A DNA stretch of 64,000 nt from Ruegeria pomeroyi (lineage in GTDB: Bacteria; Pseudomonadota; Alphaproteobacteria; Rhodobacterales; Rhodobacteraceae), in NCBI RefSeq assembly GCF_021405525.1, contig NZ_JAGQAG010000001.1, positions 2,046,001-2,110,000 of the forward strand, read 5' to 3'. The notes below the pieces were generated by a model that saw nothing but the letters and a program-made list of their open reading frames with translations, had not been told where the DNA came from and searched no databases. Numbering within the stretch: the first letter of the stretch is position 1; every line of letters starts with the position of its first letter. The position numbers were made by a program, and so were the translations under genes. This document shows positions 63,597 through 64,000 of the stretch, piece after piece.

Positions 63597-64000
63597 TCAG
63601 ATCGGGACGTATCGTACACGCTCGCCGGCGGCGCGGGCCGGGTCCTCGGGCGGGCGCATCAGCAGCGCGTTGGCCTGGGCCAGGATCGACAACAGGGAAC
63701 TGTCCTGATCACCAAAGGTGGCGATCTGCCCATCGTCCACCCGGGCACGCATGTAGTGTTCGCGCGGTCCATTGGGCCCGAGGGGTGCGCTCAGCACGGC
63801 CTCGCACAGGGTGATACCCGGATCAAGGTCGAGCATCCGGCGCAGCATGGGAAGGATGAAGATGTATCCGCAAACCATTGCAGAGACGGGATTACCGGGC
63901 AGGCCAACCATCGGCATGTCACCGATCCGGCCCGCCATCAGCGGTTTGCCGGGGCGCATCCGCACCTTGTAGAACGACCGTTCCATCCCGAGATCTCCGG
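63597..64000 (-). CDS. moeA: Molybdopterin molybdenumtransferase MoeA, C-terminal part
   Basis: The gene continues beyond the window; about 134 residues are visible. They include the MoeA signature FYKVRMRPGKPLMAGRIGD and PMVGLPGNPVSAMV, then the C-terminal domain IV with beta-strands EHYMRARVDDGQIATFGDQDSSLLSILAQANALLMRPP. MoeA inserts molybdate into adenylylated molybdopterin to form the molybdenum cofactor. lexA follows on the same strand after 79 bases that hold its own SOS-controlled promoter. Confidence 0.93.
   Translation of the reverse strand, partial: GDLGMERSFYKVRMRPGKPLMAGRIGDMPMVGLPGNPVSAMVCGYIFILPMLRRMLDLDPGITLCEAVLSAPLGPNGPREHYMRARVDDGQIATFGDQDSSLLSILAQANALLMRPPEDPARAAGERVRYVPI

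Noticed and set aside
1-64000. CRISPR arrays, prophage, integrase or rRNA operon
   Set aside because: No evenly spaced direct repeats, cas, phage structural, integrase or rRNA sequences were seen.

Overview
The window is a gene-dense chromosomal segment of roughly two-thirds GC from an alphaproteobacterium of the Rhodobacteraceae, very probably a Ruegeria-like marine roseobacter. The evidence is gene content and order (hfq-hflX, a zwf-pgl-pgi operon directly followed by a gene matching DmdB, the DMSP-demethylation CoA ligase), LexA boxes of the alphaproteobacterial type GTTC-N7-GTTC, a magnesium-type HemB, and many ATGA/GTGA translational couplings. No plasmid, prophage, CRISPR array or rRNA was seen. 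The only mobile-element trace I can support is the 3' end of an IS3-family insertion behind dmdB.

Layout. 1-8 kb: end of trkH, hfq-hflX, a cation/proton antiporter and penicillin-acylase pair, a SYLF-domain protein and hemB. 8-20.7 kb: mfd, a TPR/SH3 protein pair, an MFS drug exporter, a FrnE-like thioredoxin-fold protein coupled to an acyl-CoA ligase, a divergent XRE-cupin regulator and a YejA-like solute-binding protein. 20.7-30 kb: a candidate sRNA, 3-hydroxybutyrate dehydrogenase bracketed by inverted copies of an intergenic repeat, a patatin-like hydrolase, psuK-psuG, a glutathione transferase, a DUF4198/HupE pair whose start codons overlap, and a ThiE-like protein. 30-44 kb: trmJ, ctaA, an M32 carboxypeptidase, gyrA, usg, a radical SAM protein, the Entner-Doudoroff entry genes zwf-pgl-pgi, dmdB with an apparently lost stop codon, the IS3 remnant and tRNA-Asn. 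44-55 kb: a metallo-hydrolase, an orphan histidine kinase, a CAU tRNA, purM-purN, rnd, a lipoprotein, sufE, a WYL regulator divergent from a glutathione transferase, and a DUF1638/Hint/corrinoid-protein group. 55-64 kb: a PA0069-type radical SAM protein, a duplicated acidic protein, gltA, gltX, comEC, lexA and the end of moeA.

The most exciting item is the PA0069-type radical SAM gene at 55.3 kb. It has a perfect LexA box just upstream of its start, and its product ends in QLSLF, a canonical sliding-clamp-binding peptide. Together these suggest an SOS-induced, clamp-tethered DNA-repair enzyme related to spore photoproduct lyase. Other signals worth following are the three-copy composite palindromic repeat, the dmdB stop loss with read-through into the IS remnant, the candidate sRNA at 20.8 kb, the zero-length divergent junction at 27.78 kb and a low-GC patch in gltX.
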